Source of the DNA: Terriglobia bacterium
GTDB lineage: Bacteria; Acidobacteriota; Terriglobia; Terriglobales; Acidobacteriaceae
Length of the DNA stretch: 40,038 nt
Direction of reading: 5' to 3'
Assembly (NCBI GenBank): GCA_020073525.1
Contig: JAIQFA010000046.1
Span: 1-40,038, forward strand
Below are positions 38,489 through 40,038 of the stretch, piece by piece. The notes under the pieces are model-generated. The model had not been told where the DNA came from and did no database searches. It saw only the letters and a program-made list of their open reading frames with translations. Position numbers and translations under genes: made by a program. Within the stretch, counting starts at the first letter, position 1, and each line of letters begins with the position of its first letter.

Positions 38489-40038
38489 CTAAGTCTTCGC
38501 GGGTGGGTCGTCGCTTGGAGTATCTGGAGTTCCCTGCTCATCGTCGTCGTCAGAGGCCGTCGGCTCGACCAGGTGCGCCCGTTCCAGGGCGCGCAGATAC
38601 TCTGGGCGCGAATGGCGGTAATGATCGGCCGGGACCTTGCCATCGATCCATGCGGTGTCCATTGGATAGACGAGCGGGTCGAAGATCACCATGTAGAAGT
38701 GCCACAGCAGAATCGAAAATGTTGCAAGCAGCGCTTCGTAATAATGTACGGCGGTGGCCGCATCCGAAATCCACTTGGGGAAATGACGCAGCGTGAAATT
38801 GTTAAACCACAACAAGAAGCCGGAGACGGTCATCACCAGCGTTCCCCACATGAACGCCCAGTATTCCACCTTCTCTGCGTAGTTGAATTTCTTGAACCGC
38901 GGCTCGGTCTTCGTCAGTCCCAGATTGTAGGAGAAGACCTGGAGCAAGTCCGTCGCGTCCTTCAATTCCGGCAGCATCGCTTTCAGGAACAAGCGGTCCC
39001 GCCGGTTTACGGCGAGGTGAATCACGTGGTAGATCGTGGACACGAGGAGCACAACCGCTGCAGTGCGATGCACTGCTCCGCGGAACGCGAGGTGACCCTC
39101 CCAAAGCAATAATGGACGCGCCCACCAGGACTCCGGATACTTCAGTGCGAATCCCGTGAACACCAACGTCGGGAAGCTGAGGATCACTCCCCAGTGGGCA
39201 ATGCGGAAATTGCGATTCATGCGCGACACTTTCCCACCGATTTCGTGTCGCGGCCGCCGCCGGATCGTTTTCGACAAGAAGTCCAGCAGGTTGTGCAAGA
39301 TCATGAAGCCCAGGGTCATTGGGATCAGGGCCAGGTAAGTCCAGCGGATCCACTTCACGACCGGATGTGCGGGCCCGGTGGAAGTTTGCACGTGCACCGG
39401 GCCGATGACGAAATGGTCCCCTGCGCCGGCGTGACAATTTCCGCACGTCTTGGCCAGGTTCCCGGCATTCACCATGGAGCGTGGGTCGTTCGACCGGAAG
39501 ATATTGTGCACTCCGTGGCAGGAAGCGCAGTTGGCAACACTCTGCGACCCGCCGCGCGCGGCGAGACCGTGGTAACTGTCGGCGTAGGATGGAACGCGGT
39601 CGGTGGGCAGGTTGTAACGCAATTCCAGACGCTCATCGCTGTGGCATCGTCCGCACGTGGCCATCGAGACGCGTGACGCGTTCACCAGCGATCCTTGGTC
39701 TTTCGGCGCAAGGATCAGATGCTCCCCGTGGCAATCGCTGCACACCGGGGCGCCCAACTCCCCCGCCTTCATGGCTTGTCCGTGCACGCTTTCCAGGTAG
39801 GTCTTGCTGATGTCCTTGTGACAGCGCCCGCATGTCATGGGGATATTAAAGTGGTTGACTTTGGAGCGCGGATCTTGCGAAGGAAGAATGCCGTGGCTTC
39901 CGTGACAATCCGAGCAGGTTGCGGCCGCCCCGTCTCCATCCACCACGGCTCGTCCATGCACGCTTTGCTTGTAGAGTTCAACCGGATGCGCAAACGGAAT
40001 TTTGTGCCGGGAGAGAAACTGCTGGTTGCTGTTACAAG
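38489..40038 (-). CDS. multihaem cytochrome c fused to cytochrome b membrane domain (partial)
   Basis: At least 516 residues; the reading frame continues past the window edge, so the N-terminus is missing (a GTG at 39961 is internal). The visible N-terminal part has six CXXCH sites (CSDCHG twice, CGRCH twice, CASCHG, CGNCHA) with HG residues that can serve as distal ligands. From about residue 215 of the visible part a four- to five-helix cytochrome b-like domain follows, with His residues inside helices (GFMILHNLLDFL, NFRIAHWGVILSF, RGAVHRTAAVVLLVSTIYHVIHLAV, LLATFSILLWHFYMVIF). A charged tail ends the protein. Such c/b fusions can oxidise menaquinol and send electrons to periplasmic cytochromes; the direction is inferred. 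It is a plausible inner-membrane entry point for the system at 8386-18744. Confidence 0.9.
   Translation of the reverse strand, partial: CNSNQQFLSRHKIPFAHPVELYKQSVHGRAVVDGDGAAATCSDCHGSHGILPSQDPRSKVNHFNIPMTCGRCHKDISKTYLESVHGQAMKAGELGAPVCSDCHGEHLILAPKDQGSLVNASRVSMATCGRCHSDERLELRYNLPTDRVPSYADSYHGLAARGGSQSVANCASCHGVHNIFRSNDPRSMVNAGNLAKTCGNCHAGAGDHFVIGPVHVQTSTGPAHPVVKWIRWTYLALIPMTLGFMILHNLLDFLSKTIRRRPRHEIGGKVSRMNRNFRIAHWGVILSFPTLVFTGFALKYPESWWARPLLLWEGHLAFRGAVHRTAAVVLLVSTIYHVIHLAVNRRDRLFLKAMLPELKDATDLLQVFSYNLGLTKTEPRFKKFNYAEKVEYWAFMWGTLVMTVSGFLLWFNNFTLRHFPKWISDAATAVHYYEALLATFSILLWHFYMVIFDPLVYPMDTAWIDGKVPADHYRHSRPEYLRALERAHLVEPTASDDDDEQGTPDTPSDDPPAKT

Overview
The window is a GC-rich chromosomal segment that most resembles an Acidobacteriota (Terriglobia-like) genome. 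That placement is an inference from gene content: many multihaem cytochromes c with NHL propellers, choice-of-anchor-D repeats, a System II cytochrome c biogenesis operon, TPR membrane proteins, and abundant short GC-rich hairpin repeats between genes. No rRNA, tRNA, CRISPR array or complete insertion sequence was seen.

Layout. 1-1900: a universal stress protein gene and an oppositely oriented HNH-like gene meet tail to tail, each missing its 3' end, followed by an array of hairpins with 7-nt loops. 1921-7814 (minus): a ResB and CcsA cytochrome c maturation operon that continues into a sensor kinase and a sigma54-dependent NtrC-family activator. 8386-18744 (plus): the core of the window, a seven-gene respiratory or extracellular electron transfer locus: 16-haem cytochrome, NHL propeller, 4-haem cytochrome, PpiC/SurA-type chaperone, outer-membrane beta-barrel, second NHL propeller, and a cytochrome with 11 CXXCH plus one CX3CH site. 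18970-23862: SGNH/TPR protein, TMTC-like GT-C membrane protein and an MBOAT acyltransferase, probably surface glycan or protein modification. 24143-26118: adenylate-forming acyl ligase and acyl carrier protein. 26124-31629 (minus): a membrane protein with a spermidine-synthase-like domain, two paralogous TPR anchors, an ABM-domain protein and a YwiC-like membrane protein. 31822-34762: PAS hybrid histidine kinase and a Crp/Fnr regulator. 34943-38256: CPBP protease and a secreted ASH/Fn3 repeat protein. 38489-end (minus): a multihaem cytochrome c fused to a cytochrome b membrane domain, cut by the window edge.

How it fits together. The ccs genes attach haem to the exported cytochromes; the c/b fusion could oxidise quinol and pass electrons to periplasmic multihaem cytochromes; the beta-barrel and neighbouring cytochromes could form an outer-membrane conduit. 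Two regulatory layers can be read from the DNA. Near-consensus sigma54 (-24/-12) elements lie directly before resB and before the Crp/Fnr gene, with a weaker one before the beta-barrel gene, while the resB operon itself encodes a sigma54 activator. Seven exact GTGA-N6-TCAC palindromes (plus one near match) lie upstream of the cytochrome/ccs, acyl ligase, TPR, ABM, YwiC/hybrid kinase and Crp/Fnr genes, and the encoded Crp/Fnr protein carries the recognition-helix residues that read this half-site in E. coli CRP. The most interesting hypothesis is therefore a porin-cytochrome electron export system under a sigma54 to CRP-like regulatory cascade.
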